From the NCBI GenBank assembly GCA_902635045.1, contig CACPMT010000001.1, forward strand, positions 218,993-282,992: 64,000 nt of DNA, given 5' to 3'. The notes under the pieces are model-generated. The model saw only the letters and a list, made by a program, of their open reading frames with translations. It was not told the origin of the DNA and made no database searches. The DNA comes from an uncultured SAR86 cluster bacterium. Lineage in GTDB: Bacteria; Pseudomonadota; Gammaproteobacteria; Magnimaribacterales; AG-339-G14. Made by a program: the position numbers and the translations under genes. Of the stretch, positions 8,474-16,938 are shown one piece after another; positions within the stretch are counted from its first letter, which is position 1; each line of letters opens with the position of its first letter.

Positions 8474-8728
8474 ATGATCAGAAAATTAGATAAAAAAACA
8501 CTTCATGAGTCCATGATAGATACTTCAATTGCATTGCCAATTGCTTGGGTAACTTCCTATGGTACTTTGGCTTTGATGATGAATTTGGGCATGGCAAATG
8601 CCTTTTTAATTTCTGCAATACAGACTTTGGTTTTGACTATTGTCTCGGTAGTCAGAAAATATATTGTAAGATCGGTTTTTAAAAAAACCAAAAATTTTTC
8701 GACTAATCAGGTCTTAGTGCCAAGATAA
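8474..8728 (+). CDS. Small two-helix membrane protein
   Basis: An 84-residue protein with two hydrophobic stretches (about residues 17-40 and 44-60), followed by a basic tail with 'SVVRKYIVRSVFKK'. The pattern of short membrane protein ending in S-x-x-R-x-Y-x-x-R-x-x-F resembles small hypothetical proteins common in marine phages. No function can be assigned. It is divergent from the WYL regulator and one base from the next ORF, so the two are probably co-transcribed. Weak evidence for foreign origin: family resemblance and position at the edge of the defence-like region. Confidence 0.6.
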   Translation: MIRKLDKKTLHESMIDTSIALPIAWVTSYGTLALMMNLGMANAFLISAIQTLVLTIVSVVRKYIVRSVFKKTKNFSTNQVLVPR

Positions 8729-8729
8729 A

Positions 8730-8915
8730 ATGATTAAGAAAGAAGACAAAGATAAAGAAGAAGAAAAAAATAAGGACGGAGAGATCACTCAAGAGACTCT
8801 TGAAGCGCTTGCAAAAAAATATAATGTTAAAATCTTGCCTGATGATCACCCGATCTACCGAGAGCCGCCAACCATTATTATTGGTCCTAGTATTAGAAAT
8901 AAAAAAAAGAAGTAA
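8730..8915 (+). CDS. Small charged hypothetical protein
   Basis: A 61-residue, very lysine/glutamate-rich protein with a more ordinary middle ('LEALAKKYNVKILPDDHP') and a basic tail. It starts one base after the stop of the preceding small membrane gene, which supports translation. No family is recognised. Most of the sequence is polar and probably disordered, except for the short central segment. Confidence 0.5.
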   Translation: MIKKEDKDKEEEKNKDGEITQETLEALAKKYNVKILPDDHPIYREPPTIIIGPSIRNKKKK

Positions 8916-8931
8916 AATATTTAAATCTCTT

Positions 8932-9405
8932 TTAAATTTTTTTTGAAACTAGTATAGGGTAGGAAGATGATACTAATATTAAACCACAGCAAATTAATAC
9001 CCAGCCAGGAATAGAAATGCCCATAAGACTCCACATAACTTCAGCACAATTGCCATCACCTATAAATAGCATGCTTAAAGCATCAGCAAAATAAGATTTA
9101 TCAATTAGATAGGCAAGATCTGGTCCGCAAGTTGGTACTTGATCCGCCGGTAAAGATTGTAGATATAAATGCCTAGTGGCTGAGGCTGCACCGCCAGCAC
9201 TAAAAAATGCAGTGAGTCCAAAATAAACTTTTGGATATTGATTATGGATCAGTCCAATGAGGGCTGCCAAGCCAGCCAGAGCGACAGCAATGCGTTGAAT
9301 AATACACATTGGACAGGGCTCTAAGCCCAAAGCATATTCCATATAATAAGCAGTACCAAGCAAGGCCAGACAAAAAACCAATATAAAAGTAAGGGCTATT
9401 CTCAT
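8932..9405 (-). CDS. dsbB: Disulfide bond formation protein DsbB
   Basis: Inner-membrane quinone reductase that reoxidises DsbA. The 157 residues contain four hydrophobic helices. The first periplasmic loop has the redox pair in PCPMCIIQR (about 31-39), and the second loop has the second cysteine pair: PTCGPDL (about 93) and GNCAEVMW (about 119). Length and cysteine spacing are as in the family. The partner DsbA is encoded at 13.6 kb. The gene is monocistronic and divergent from polA. Confidence 0.95.
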   Translation of the reverse strand: MRIALTFILVFCLALLGTAYYMEYALGLEPCPMCIIQRIAVALAGLAALIGLIHNQYPKVYFGLTAFFSAGGAASATRHLYLQSLPADQVPTCGPDLAYLIDKSYFADALSMLFIGDGNCAEVMWSLMGISIPGWVLICCGLILVSSSYPILVSKKI

Positions 9406-9458
9406 TATTTAAAAAAACTCTTACAGTAATTATATCTAACCATTAAACTAAAGTATCC

Positions 9459-12200
9459 ATGGTCAAACCAGAAAGCACTTCAGATAACGACGCCGTCATT
9501 TTGGTGGATGGTTCGTCTTATGTTTATCGTGCTTATCATGCGTTGCCACCGCTTTCGACTTCGACTGGTCAACCAACTGGCGCAGTCAGAGGCGTCACCA
9601 CCATGGTGATGCGAATTTTAGAAGATCATCCAGACAGTCCAGTGGGCATGATCTTTGATGCTAAAGGTAGTACTTTTCGACACGATATGTACGATCAGTA
9701 CAAAGCCAACCGGCCACCTATGCCAGATGATTTGCGCCCACAAATCCAACCTATTTATGACATTTGTGAAGCTTTGGGGTTGAAGATTTTTGTTGTTGAT
9801 AATGTCGAGGCGGATGATGTGATTGGCACTTTGGCCACTCAAGCAGAAGCGCAAGGTATCAAGACGGTGGTTTCGACGGGCGATAAAGACCTTGCGCAAC
9901 TGGTTACTAAAAATATTCGTTTGGTTAATACCATGAGTAATGAAGTTTTGGATGAAGCGGGCGTAATGAAAAAATTTGGCGTCAAACCAAATCAAATCAT
10001 CGACTATTTAGCTCTAGTTGGCGATACCTCAGATAATATTCCAGGCGTACAAAAAGTCGGCCCTAAAACAGCTGTGAACTGGTTAACTAAATACGAAACC
10101 GTTGAGAATATTATTACCAATGCTGAAGAAATTTCAGGCAAGGTTGGTGAATATCTTCGTGAAGGTATTGAACAATTAAAACTCTCCCAACAACTTACGA
10201 CCATTAAAAAAGATGTGGAATTAGATTTTGGTATTAATGATTTGAAAGTTGGTAAAAGAGATACTGATAAATTACACAAGCTTTTCACTGACCTAGAATT
10301 TAAAACACTTATTAAAAGTGCTACTGCTAAAGAGAAAGCCAAACCAACAAAAAAAGAATACGTTGCACCATCAACAGAAGAACATGTTCCGCCAAAAGCT
10401 GTCGATTCAAAATACCAATGTATTTTAACTGAGAAAGATCTTGATGCTTTGATAAAAAAATTATCCAAAGCAAAAATTCTAGCTCTTGATACCGAAACCG
10501 ATGGGCTTGATTTTACTGTGGCAAATTTAGTTGGTATTTCAGTTTCAGCTAAAGCTGGTGAAGCGGCTTATATTCCTATCCAGCATGACTATGAAGGTGC
10601 GCCCAAACAACTTTCAAAAAAAATGGTAATTGAAAAATTAAAACCCTTGCTTGAAAAAGTACCGGTAGTCGGTCAGCACATAAAATTTGATCGCAATGTT
10701 TTAGCTCAACACGGTTTGGAATTAAATAATATCGGTAGCGATAGCATGCTGATGTCCTATGTCCTTGACTCAACGGCAACTCGACATAATTTAGACGCGA
10801 TGGCTAAGTTTTATTTGAACTACGAGACGACAACTTATGAAGAAGTTGCTGGCAAAGGCGTCAAACAAATCACATTCAATCAGGTGAATTTAGAGAGTGG
10901 CAGCCATTATGCTGCAGAAGATGCAGATATTACTTTTCGTTGTTACGAATTATTAAAAGAAAAGCTTTCCCAAAAACCCGAGTTAGAAAAAGTGCTGTCT
11001 GAAATTGATCTACCAATGATTAAAGTTTTGTCAGAGGTTGAACAAAACGGTGCATTGATCGATCCAGACGTTCTGAGAATTCAATCCAACAATTTGGGGC
11101 AACGCATCAGCGGCTTGGAAGAAAAAGCTTTCAGTGAAGCTGGCAAAGAATTCAATTTGGCATCTACCAAAGATCTACGAGAAATATTTTTTGAGGAAAT
11201 GAACATGCCGGTAATGAAGAAAACGCCAGGCGGTCAGCCATCTACCGATGAATCGGTATTGCAAGATCTGGCAAGAGATTATGAACTTCCCAAAATTTTG
11301 TTGGAACATAGAACACTAGCAAAACTTAAAAATACTTATACCGATAGTTTGCCAGAGCAGATTTCACCAAAGACAGGCCGCATACACACTTCTTATCTAC
11401 AAGCTGTTACAACAACAGGAAGATTATCTTCAGCAGATCCAAACTTGCAAAATATTCCCATTAAAACCGAAGAGGGACGAATGATTCGTAACGCTTTTGT
11501 GGCGCCTAAGGGACAAAAACTTTTATCAATTGATTACTCGCAAATTGAATTAAGAATTATGGCTCATCTTTCTAAAGACAAAGGAATGATTTCGGCATTT
11601 CAAAATGGAGAAGACATTCACTCAGCGACAGCTGCAGAAGTTTTTGGAAATCCTGGAGAGGCCGCCTCTGAAGAAGACAGACGCAGTGCCAAAGCCATTA
11701 ACTTTGGTCTTATCTATGGCATGTCCGCTTTTGGCTTGGGCAAAGCTTTAGGCATCCCAAGGAATATGGCGCAAGAATATATCGATTCTTATTTTTCCAA
11801 ATATCCAGGTGTGAAGCTGTATATGGAACAAACCAAAGAAATCGCTCGAGAAAAAGGCTATGTCGAAACCTTGTTTGGACGAAGGCTATATTTACCAGGC
11901 ATTCATAGTGGTAGAACGAGACAAGCGGCAGAAAGAGCGGCAATTAATGCCCCGATGCAAGGTACGGCAGCAGATATTATGAAAATTGCCATGATTAATA
12001 TTCAAGATTGGTTGGAAAAAGAAAAGATAAAAGCAAAAATGATTTTGCAGGTGCATGATGAAGTTATTTTAGAAGTGGCCACCAAGGAGGCTGATTCGGT
12101 GGCAACAAAAATTTCAGAAATTATGTCAAAGGCAGCCAAACTAAGCGTGCCTTTGGAAGTTGAGAGCGGCATTGCCGATAATTGGGGCGAAGCACACTAA
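9459..12200 (+). CDS. polA: DNA polymerase I
   Basis: Repair and Okazaki-fragment polymerase. Three domains are visible: N-terminal 5'-3' exonuclease (about 1-290; VDGSSYVYRAYHALP, DNVEADDVIGTLA, GVPGIP-like helix-hairpin), a 3'-5' exonuclease with intact acid residues (about 320-500; ALDTETDGLDF, DSMLMSYVLD, AAEDADITF) and the family A polymerase (about 520-913; SIDYSQIELRIMAHLS, RRSAKAINFGLIYGMS, LQVHDEV). At 913 residues it is full length. It is followed by a structured 113-base gap and convergent engB, the usual gammaproteobacterial neighbourhood. Confidence 0.98.
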   Translation: MVKPESTSDNDAVILVDGSSYVYRAYHALPPLSTSTGQPTGAVRGVTTMVMRILEDHPDSPVGMIFDAKGSTFRHDMYDQYKANRPPMPDDLRPQIQPIYDICEALGLKIFVVDNVEADDVIGTLATQAEAQGIKTVVSTGDKDLAQLVTKNIRLVNTMSNEVLDEAGVMKKFGVKPNQIIDYLALVGDTSDNIPGVQKVGPKTAVNWLTKYETVENIITNAEEISGKVGEYLREGIEQLKLSQQLTTIKKDVELDFGINDLKVGKRDTDKLHKLFTDLEFKTLIKSATAKEKAKPTKKEYVAPSTEEHVPPKAVDSKYQCILTEKDLDALIKKLSKAKILALDTETDGLDFTVANLVGISVSAKAGEAAYIPIQHDYEGAPKQLSKKMVIEKLKPLLEKVPVVGQHIKFDRNVLAQHGLELNNIGSDSMLMSYVLDSTATRHNLDAMAKFYLNYETTTYEEVAGKGVKQITFNQVNLESGSHYAAEDADITFRCYELLKEKLSQKPELEKVLSEIDLPMIKVLSEVEQNGALIDPDVLRIQSNNLGQRISGLEEKAFSEAGKEFNLASTKDLREIFFEEMNMPVMKKTPGGQPSTDESVLQDLARDYELPKILLEHRTLAKLKNTYTDSLPEQISPKTGRIHTSYLQAVTTTGRLSSADPNLQNIPIKTEEGRMIRNAFVAPKGQKLLSIDYSQIELRIMAHLSKDKGMISAFQNGEDIHSATAAEVFGNPGEAASEEDRRSAKAINFGLIYGMSAFGLGKALGIPRNMAQEYIDSYFSKYPGVKLYMEQTKEIAREKGYVETLFGRRLYLPGIHSGRTRQAAERAAINAPMQGTAADIMKIAMINIQDWLEKEKIKAKMILQVHDEVILEVATKEADSVATKISEIMSKAAKLSVPLEVESGIADNWGEAH

Positions 12201-12216
12201 GCAGTGAACTTTTTTC

Positions 12217-12312
12217 AAAGGAGCTATGTCTAAAGACTTTCTCCTAAGAAAACTAAGGAATCTTCCTTAGAGCCCATTGATACTCTCTCTCCTCCTTTTT
12301 TGTCAATGGGCG
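12217..12312 (+). ncRNA. Candidate structured sRNA, polA-engB intergenic
   Basis: The 113-base gap can fold into three consecutive hairpins: AGGAG...CTCCT enclosing GTC-taaa-GAC (12219-12245); CTAAGGAA-tc-TTCCTTAG (12253-12270); and GCCCATTGA...TCAATGGGC (12272-12311). The last loop contains CTCTCTCTCCTCC plus a T run, i.e. an anti-Shine-Dalgarno-like, CU-rich single strand. In Enterobacterales and Vibrio this locus encodes Spot 42, and in Pseudomonas ErsA. There is no sequence similarity to Spot 42 that I can see, and the strand is a guess from the CU-rich loop and locus. Alternatively the hairpins are just the shared terminator region of two convergent genes. Confidence 0.35.
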
Positions 12313-12313
12313 C

Positions 12314-12925
12314 TTAGGCGGATTCCACCCAAGATAAAATGTTCTTTGTCAGCTGTTCCACGCCATCATGCGTCTTGGCAGAAAACAATAGCGGTTCATT
12401 GAGTAACTTCAAATTTATCAATTCTTTTTTACTCGCCGATAAAACGTTTAATCCTTGGTTACGAGATAATTTATCGGCCTTGTTCAGTAACAATTGGACT
12501 GGGAGATGGTATTGCCTACACCAAGCTAAAAAATCTTGGTCAGCTTTCTGGAAGGGGTGTCTGATATCCATGATCAAAATAATGCCGCGTAGTGATTCTC
12601 TTGAATTCATGTAATTCGTAATCTGCCGACCCCAATCTTTTTGCATTTTTTTTGATGCTTTGGCATAACCGTAACCTGGCAAGTCAACGAGTTTATAGTC
12701 AACGTCACTATTGATGCTGAAAAAATTAATGGATTGAGTTCGACCTGGGGTATTGGAGGTTTTCGCCAGTTTTTTGGAGTTCGCTAAAGCATTGATAATG
12801 CTCGATTTACCCGAGTTTGAGCGGCCGCAAATGGCTACTTCGTTGCCAAAATCCTCAGGATATAGCTTAGCCTCAGTACAAGCCGATAAAAACTCTATAT
12901 TCAAATAACTACTTTTTCTATTCAT
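12314..12925 (-). CDS. engB: Ribosome-biogenesis GTPase EngB/YsxC/YihA
   Basis: Essential TRAFAC GTPase that acts on large-subunit assembly. GTPase motifs are present: P-loop GRSNSGKSSI (about 34-43), the TPGRTQ switch I, DLPGYG (G3), NKAD (G4) and FSAKTHDG (G5). The length of 203 residues is normal. The gene is convergent with polA, as in most gammaproteobacteria, and divergent from cytochrome c4. Confidence 0.97.
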   Translation of the reverse strand: MNRKSSYLNIEFLSACTEAKLYPEDFGNEVAICGRSNSGKSSIINALANSKKLAKTSNTPGRTQSINFFSINSDVDYKLVDLPGYGYAKASKKMQKDWGRQITNYMNSRESLRGIILIMDIRHPFQKADQDFLAWCRQYHLPVQLLLNKADKLSRNQGLNVLSASKKELINLKLLNEPLLFSAKTHDGVEQLTKNILSWVESA

Positions 12926-12956
12926 CTCTAAAACAGGGCAAATTCAATTGCTATGG

Positions 12957-12964
12957 TATATAAT
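12957..12964 (+). promoter_or_regulatory. Probable -10 region for cytochrome c4 gene
   Basis: TATATAAT at 12957-12964, preceded by TGG in extended -10 position, lies about 34-41 bases before the ATG at 12998. It places the transcript start near 12970 and therefore rules out the ORF-track start at 12953. No convincing -35 was found. Confidence 0.45.
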
Positions 12965-12997
12965 TCACGCTCGCATAGCCCGCAATATAGAACAAAA

Positions 12998-13645
12998 ATG
13001 ATAAAAAAATTAATTTTTTCAGCTTTTATTTTACTTCTAGCGCCCTTATTCCATGCAGTATCAGCAGCTGATGCAAGTAAAATAGCCAAGGCTCCTCTTA
13101 GAGGAGACCCTATTGCTGGTGAAGGAAAAGTTATGGTTTGTGCTAGTTGTCACGGAGTCGATGGCAATAGTGTAGTTGGCCAGTGGCCAACTTTGGCAGG
13201 ACAACGAGAAAGCTATCTGTTTGATCAACTTGAACATATAAAGGACGGCGAAAGGGTGATTGCCTCGATGATGGGGTTATTGGATGCTTATGATTATGAT
13301 GATTTGAGAGATATGGCGGCTTATTATGCTGCGCAACAAGTAAAGGTTGGACAAGCGGAAAAAGAAAATTTAGCGCTTGGAGAAAAAATTTATAGGGCAG
13401 GAAATATAAATTCGGGTGTTCCTGCTTGTACGGGTTGTCACGGTGCCAAAGGAAAAGGCATAGAATCTGCTGGATATCCAATGTTAGGTGGTCAAAAGGC
13501 TGAATACGTAGTTACTTCTCTTATTGCATATCAAAATGGCAACAGAGGACATGACACTAAAGGAAAATCAATGCAAGGAATAGCTGCCAGACTTACTCTA
13601 GAAGAAATTCAGGCAGTGGCTAATTATGTCTCAGGTCTTTACTAA
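12998..13645 (+). CDS. Diheme cytochrome c4
   Basis: Periplasmic electron carrier to terminal oxidases. After a signal peptide (about residues 1-25, ending AVSAADA) come two class I cytochrome c domains, each with a heme motif: CASCHGVDG (about 35) and CTGCHGAKG (about 130). Candidate axial methionines are in MMGLLD and MQGIAAR. The ATG at 12998 directly precedes the signal peptide; the track's ATG at 12953 lies upstream of the -10 box. Its end overlaps dsbA by 20 bases. A cytochrome c4-dsbA pair occurs commonly in gammaproteobacteria. Confidence 0.93.
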   Translation: MIKKLIFSAFILLLAPLFHAVSAADASKIAKAPLRGDPIAGEGKVMVCASCHGVDGNSVVGQWPTLAGQRESYLFDQLEHIKDGERVIASMMGLLDAYDYDDLRDMAAYYAAQQVKVGQAEKENLALGEKIYRAGNINSGVPACTGCHGAKGKGIESAGYPMLGGQKAEYVVTSLIAYQNGNRGHDTKGKSMQGIAARLTLEEIQAVANYVSGLY

Positions 13646-14258
13646 ATTTTTTGTTTTTTCTTTAATTTTTCTTCTTAGCGCTCAGTGCTCCGAAGCGGCA
13701 GACAAGTATAAACCTGGTAGACATTATGAGGTTTTATCGCAGCCAGTTTTAACTAGAGACAATTCTAAAGTCGAAGTCATTGAATTTTTTTGGTTTGGCT
13801 GTGGCCATTGCTTTACCTTGGAAGGCTCACTTACTGATTGGAAAAAAGAATTACCCACTTCAGTTGATTTCTACAGATACCCTGTCATCTGGAATAAAAT
13901 GGTGGAAACTCATGCAAAGTTATTTTTTATTGCTGAGGCTCTAAACAAACCAGAGATAATTGATGGCGTTTTCTCTGCCATTCATATTCAACAAAAAATG
14001 CTCGCCTCGGATAAGGAGATTATTCCTTTTATTAAGACCTACGGTGTATCAGAAGATGAATATATTGGCTTAATAAATTCCTTTGGTTTGAAAAATAATG
14101 TCAAAAAAGCTGATCTTTTTGGTCAAAAATACGGTATAAAAGGCGTCCCAACTTTCATTGTGAATGGTAAATACGCTGTTTCTGGAAATCGCGAGATTGG
14201 AACAAAGGATTTACTTGATGTGGTTGATTTTTTAATAGCGAAAGAAAGAAAACAATAA
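13626..14258 (+). CDS. dsbA: Thiol:disulfide interchange protein DsbA
   Basis: Periplasmic oxidase that introduces disulfides. A signal peptide (about 1-24) precedes a thioredoxin fold with an inserted helical domain. The active site is CGHC in FFWFGCGHCFTLEG (about 57-60) rather than the CPHC of E. coli; CGHC is seen in other DsbA lineages. The cis-proline is in GVPTFIVNGKY. It is translated with a 20-base overlap after cytochrome c4 and abuts the next gene without spacing. DsbB, its reoxidase, is at 8.9 kb. Confidence 0.94.
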   Translation: MSQVFTKFFVFSLIFLLSAQCSEAADKYKPGRHYEVLSQPVLTRDNSKVEVIEFFWFGCGHCFTLEGSLTDWKKELPTSVDFYRYPVIWNKMVETHAKLFFIAEALNKPEIIDGVFSAIHIQQKMLASDKEIIPFIKTYGVSEDEYIGLINSFGLKNNVKKADLFGQKYGIKGVPTFIVNGKYAVSGNREIGTKDLLDVVDFLIAKERKQ

Positions 14259-15086
14259 ATGAGTAAATACAAGTCGAACCTGTTCATTCCGGGGCACACT
14301 CTTGACCGATTAGAGCGCGGCTTAAACAGCAATGCCGATGCCCTAATTATCGACTTAGAAGATGGTTGCCCAGCTGATAAAAAGATATTGGCACGAGAAG
14401 AACTCATTAATCTTCTTAAAGAAAATGCTTTTACCAAACCGGTTTTTATCAGAGTCAACGATGCGATGGATGCTATCGGCAGAGAAGATATTGATGCCAT
14501 TTCTCCATATCAAGATCAGATAGAAGCAATAATTCTTCCTAAAACTCAAAGTTTTGACTTTTTAGCAACTTTAGCTCCAATGATTGATTTTTCAAATAAG
14601 TTGGTTCCTTTAATCGAAACACCAAGAGCAATTGACACCGTAACGCAAATCGCTGCTTTCAAAGATGTCGTTGGTTTATTTTTTGGAGCTGCTGATTCTT
14701 CAGCTAGCTTGGGATGTAAGCTTGCTTGGGAGCCTTTGCTATATGCTAGACAAAAGGTAGTACTCGCAGCAGCAATGTATAACTTATTCACCATCGATGC
14801 GCCATTTTTTTATATTGATGATAAAGAAGGATTAAAAAAAGAAGCTGAAGCAGTTAAAAATCTAGGCTTTACAGGTAAAGCAGCCATCCATCCTGATCAA
14901 ATTGATTTTATTAATGAATCTTTTGCTCCTACTTCTGAAGAAATTGCTGAAGGTAAAAAAGTTTTAGAAGAGTATCAAAAATCAGGCGGAGGTGCAGTTA
15001 AGATTGACGGCCAAATGGTTGATGAGCCAATAGCTGAGGCTATGAGGCTCAAAATCTCTCTTGGAGAAGAAGAAAACGAAGACTAG
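14259..15086 (+). CDS. HpcH/HpaI/CitE-family acyl-CoA lyase
   Basis: TIM-barrel lyase or thioesterase acting on malyl-CoA, citramalyl-CoA or similar esters. Family signatures: NLFIPGHTLDRLERG at the N-terminus, ALIIDLEDGCP (metal-binding Glu/Asp), VFIRVND, LIETPRAID and GKAAIHPDQI near the end. Length of 275 residues is typical of CitE-like proteins. It starts right after dsbA's stop and five bases before a class III CoA-transferase, so the two probably act in sequence: activation of a C4/C5 dicarboxylate to its CoA ester, then cleavage. The exact substrate (malate, citramalate) cannot be decided from sequence. Confidence 0.88.
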   Translation: MSKYKSNLFIPGHTLDRLERGLNSNADALIIDLEDGCPADKKILAREELINLLKENAFTKPVFIRVNDAMDAIGREDIDAISPYQDQIEAIILPKTQSFDFLATLAPMIDFSNKLVPLIETPRAIDTVTQIAAFKDVVGLFFGAADSSASLGCKLAWEPLLYARQKVVLAAAMYNLFTIDAPFFYIDDKEGLKKEAEAVKNLGFTGKAAIHPDQIDFINESFAPTSEEIAEGKKVLEEYQKSGGGAVKIDGQMVDEPIAEAMRLKISLGEEENED

Positions 15087-15091
15087 ATTTT

Positions 15092-16285
15092 ATGTCGTCA
15101 CCCCTCAAAGGAATTAAAATTCTCGATTTAACGCACATGTTGGCTGGTCCTTACGGGACTATGGTTTTGGCTGACCTTGGTGCAGAAATTATAAAGATCG
15201 AGCCCCCATTAAAAGGAGAGATAACAAGAAACCTGTTGAAAAATGATCCGGATTATTCTGTAGATGGAGTGGGTGCCTACCATTTAACACTTGGAAGAAA
15301 TAAAAAAAGCTTAACCTTGGATCTAAAATCCGATCCAGGAAAGAATATTTTTTATCAATTGGTAAAAAAAGCCGATGTTGTCATTGATAACTTTAGCTCA
15401 GGTGTTACGAAACGACTTAAAATTGATCACGAAACCTTAAAGGCTCATAACGAAAAAATTATTTCTTGTTCGATAAGTGGTTTTGGCGAAGACGCTGAGT
15501 CGAATAGACCCGCATATGACAACGTCATCCAAGGTGTGAGTGGGTTAATGTCTTTTACCGGTTTGAATTCAGAAAATCCAGTAAAGTCAGGTGTTCCAAT
15601 AAGTGATTTATCGACTGGGCTTTTTGCCATCATTGGCATATTGACAGCTCTTAGAAAAAAAGAAGCAACTGGAATTGGTGAGAAAATTGATATATCTATG
15701 TTGGATTGTCAGGCTAGTTTATTGAATTATATGGCCACCATGCATTTAATTTCTGGGAAAGATCCAGAGCCTATTGGAAACGAACATCCTGTGCACACTC
15801 CCTTTAATTCATACAAGACCGCTGATGGTTTTATAATTTTAAGTGTTGTGCATGAGGACTTTTGGCCCAACCTCATCAAAGCTTTAGACTTAAAAGATTT
15901 AGACAAAGAGGAGTATAAGTCTGTTACTGGTAGGTCAAAAGATAGAGCCTTAATAGACTCAGTGCTGCAAAAGATATTTATTACTAATTCAACCGATCAT
16001 TGGTTGAAGATATTAAATGATCATCGAGTACCTTGTGGTCCAGTAAACAAATTATCCGAAGTTTTTAATGATCCAGATTTGATCAAAAGAGACATGATAG
16101 CTGAAGTCCTCCAACCTTCAGGGAAAGCAGTCAAAATGCCTGGCAACCCTGTAAAAATAGGAGATGCCAAAACAGAATACAAAAGTTCTCCAGAATTAGG
16201 TGAGCATTCTGCTGAAATTCTAAATAATTGGTTGGGAATGACTGAAGAGCAGATAGCCGAGCTAAAAGAAGAAAATATTATTTAA
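15092..16285 (+). CDS. CaiB/BaiF family III CoA-transferase
   Basis: Moves CoA between acyl groups through an aspartyl-CoA thioester. N-terminal signature GIKILDLTHMLAGPYGTM and DLGAEIIKIEPP, the 'LNL/ LTLDLKSDPGK' segment, the likely catalytic Asp in DISMLDCQASLL (about 205-210), and the C-terminal GPVNKLSEVFNDP are all present. At 397 residues it is full length. Placed directly after a CitE-like lyase, it is a candidate to activate the lyase's substrate, as in itaconate/citramalate or malate CoA routes; no hydratase gene is adjacent. Confidence 0.92.
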   Translation: MSSPLKGIKILDLTHMLAGPYGTMVLADLGAEIIKIEPPLKGEITRNLLKNDPDYSVDGVGAYHLTLGRNKKSLTLDLKSDPGKNIFYQLVKKADVVIDNFSSGVTKRLKIDHETLKAHNEKIISCSISGFGEDAESNRPAYDNVIQGVSGLMSFTGLNSENPVKSGVPISDLSTGLFAIIGILTALRKKEATGIGEKIDISMLDCQASLLNYMATMHLISGKDPEPIGNEHPVHTPFNSYKTADGFIILSVVHEDFWPNLIKALDLKDLDKEEYKSVTGRSKDRALIDSVLQKIFITNSTDHWLKILNDHRVPCGPVNKLSEVFNDPDLIKRDMIAEVLQPSGKAVKMPGNPVKIGDAKTEYKSSPELGEHSAEILNNWLGMTEEQIAELKEENII

Positions 16286-16308
16286 TAATAACTTGGACTA
16301 TCTCTATA

Positions 16309-16938
16309 ATGCACGATCATATGTATTCTTATAAAAAGATAATTATTTTAATAGTTTTTTTCGCAGGATTCGCGAGCTCATCTGATATGAGAGAATCCGC
16401 TATTGAAGAAAGAACCAAACCCGCAGGATCAATATGTCTAAAAGGTGATGGCTGTGGAATCTCTAGCGCTGGCCCTGGTTACAAAGTCAATCCTTTAGCC
16501 ACAATGACTAGCACACCAGTTGAAGTAAGTTCTAATAAAATTGCTTTGTCTGAAGGTCCCGAGCACGAAGTTAAAATGCTTAATTCGGGAGCGGATGGAA
16601 TTATGGTTTTTGAACCGGCTGTGATAAAAATTTCTAAAGGAGATACCGTCAATTTTGTAGCCACAGATATGTCTCATAATTCCGCTTCTCTTGATGGGAT
16701 GATTCCGGCAGGCGCAAATTCTTGGAATGGAGCCTTGAGTCAAGACATTAGTATTACTTTTACAGAGGAAGGAGTTTATGTCTATCAATGTACGCCACAC
16801 GCTATGATGGCAATGGTGGGCGTCATTCAAGTTGGCGAGGCTGTTAATTTGGATGCAGTAAAAGCTGAAGCTAGTCAGAAAAAATCCATTTTTGTGTCCA
16901 ATACCGATCGTTTAGATGAGTATCTGTCTAGGCTCTAA
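16309..16938 (+). CDS. Pseudoazurin-like blue copper protein
   Basis: Exported type I copper electron carrier. The cupredoxin domain occupies about residues 90-180. Copper ligands can be placed: His in MSHNSAS, Cys and His in YQCTPHAMM, and Met in the same loop. A signal peptide-like helix lies at the N-terminus (KKIIILIVFFAGFASS). Between them is a ~70-residue extension with 'TKPAGSICLKGDGCG', a phrase resembling the segment before some cytochrome c5 domains, but with no CxxCH. Start could be the ATG at 16309 or at 16321. It may pass electrons in the same periplasmic chain as cytochrome c4. Convergent with the next gene. Confidence 0.85.
   Translation: MHDHMYSYKKIIILIVFFAGFASSSDMRESAIEERTKPAGSICLKGDGCGISSAGPGYKVNPLATMTSTPVEVSSNKIALSEGPEHEVKMLNSGADGIMVFEPAVIKISKGDTVNFVATDMSHNSASLDGMIPAGANSWNGALSQDISITFTEEGVYVYQCTPHAMMAMVGVIQVGEAVNLDAVKAEASQKKSIFVSNTDRLDEYLSRL

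Noticed and set aside
1-8930. Integrated prophage or genomic island with integrase
   Set aside because: No integrase, transposase, tRNA target or flanking direct repeat is visible; xerC at 17.6 kb sits in its conserved core-gene context.
10004-10468. Long antisense ORFs in polA and other genes listed in the track
   Set aside because: They are out-of-frame shadows of genes with full domain evidence and have no recognisable domains.
12953-12997. ORF-track start of cytochrome c4 at 12953
   Set aside because: It lies upstream of the TATATAAT box and adds 15 hydrophilic residues before a clear signal peptide.
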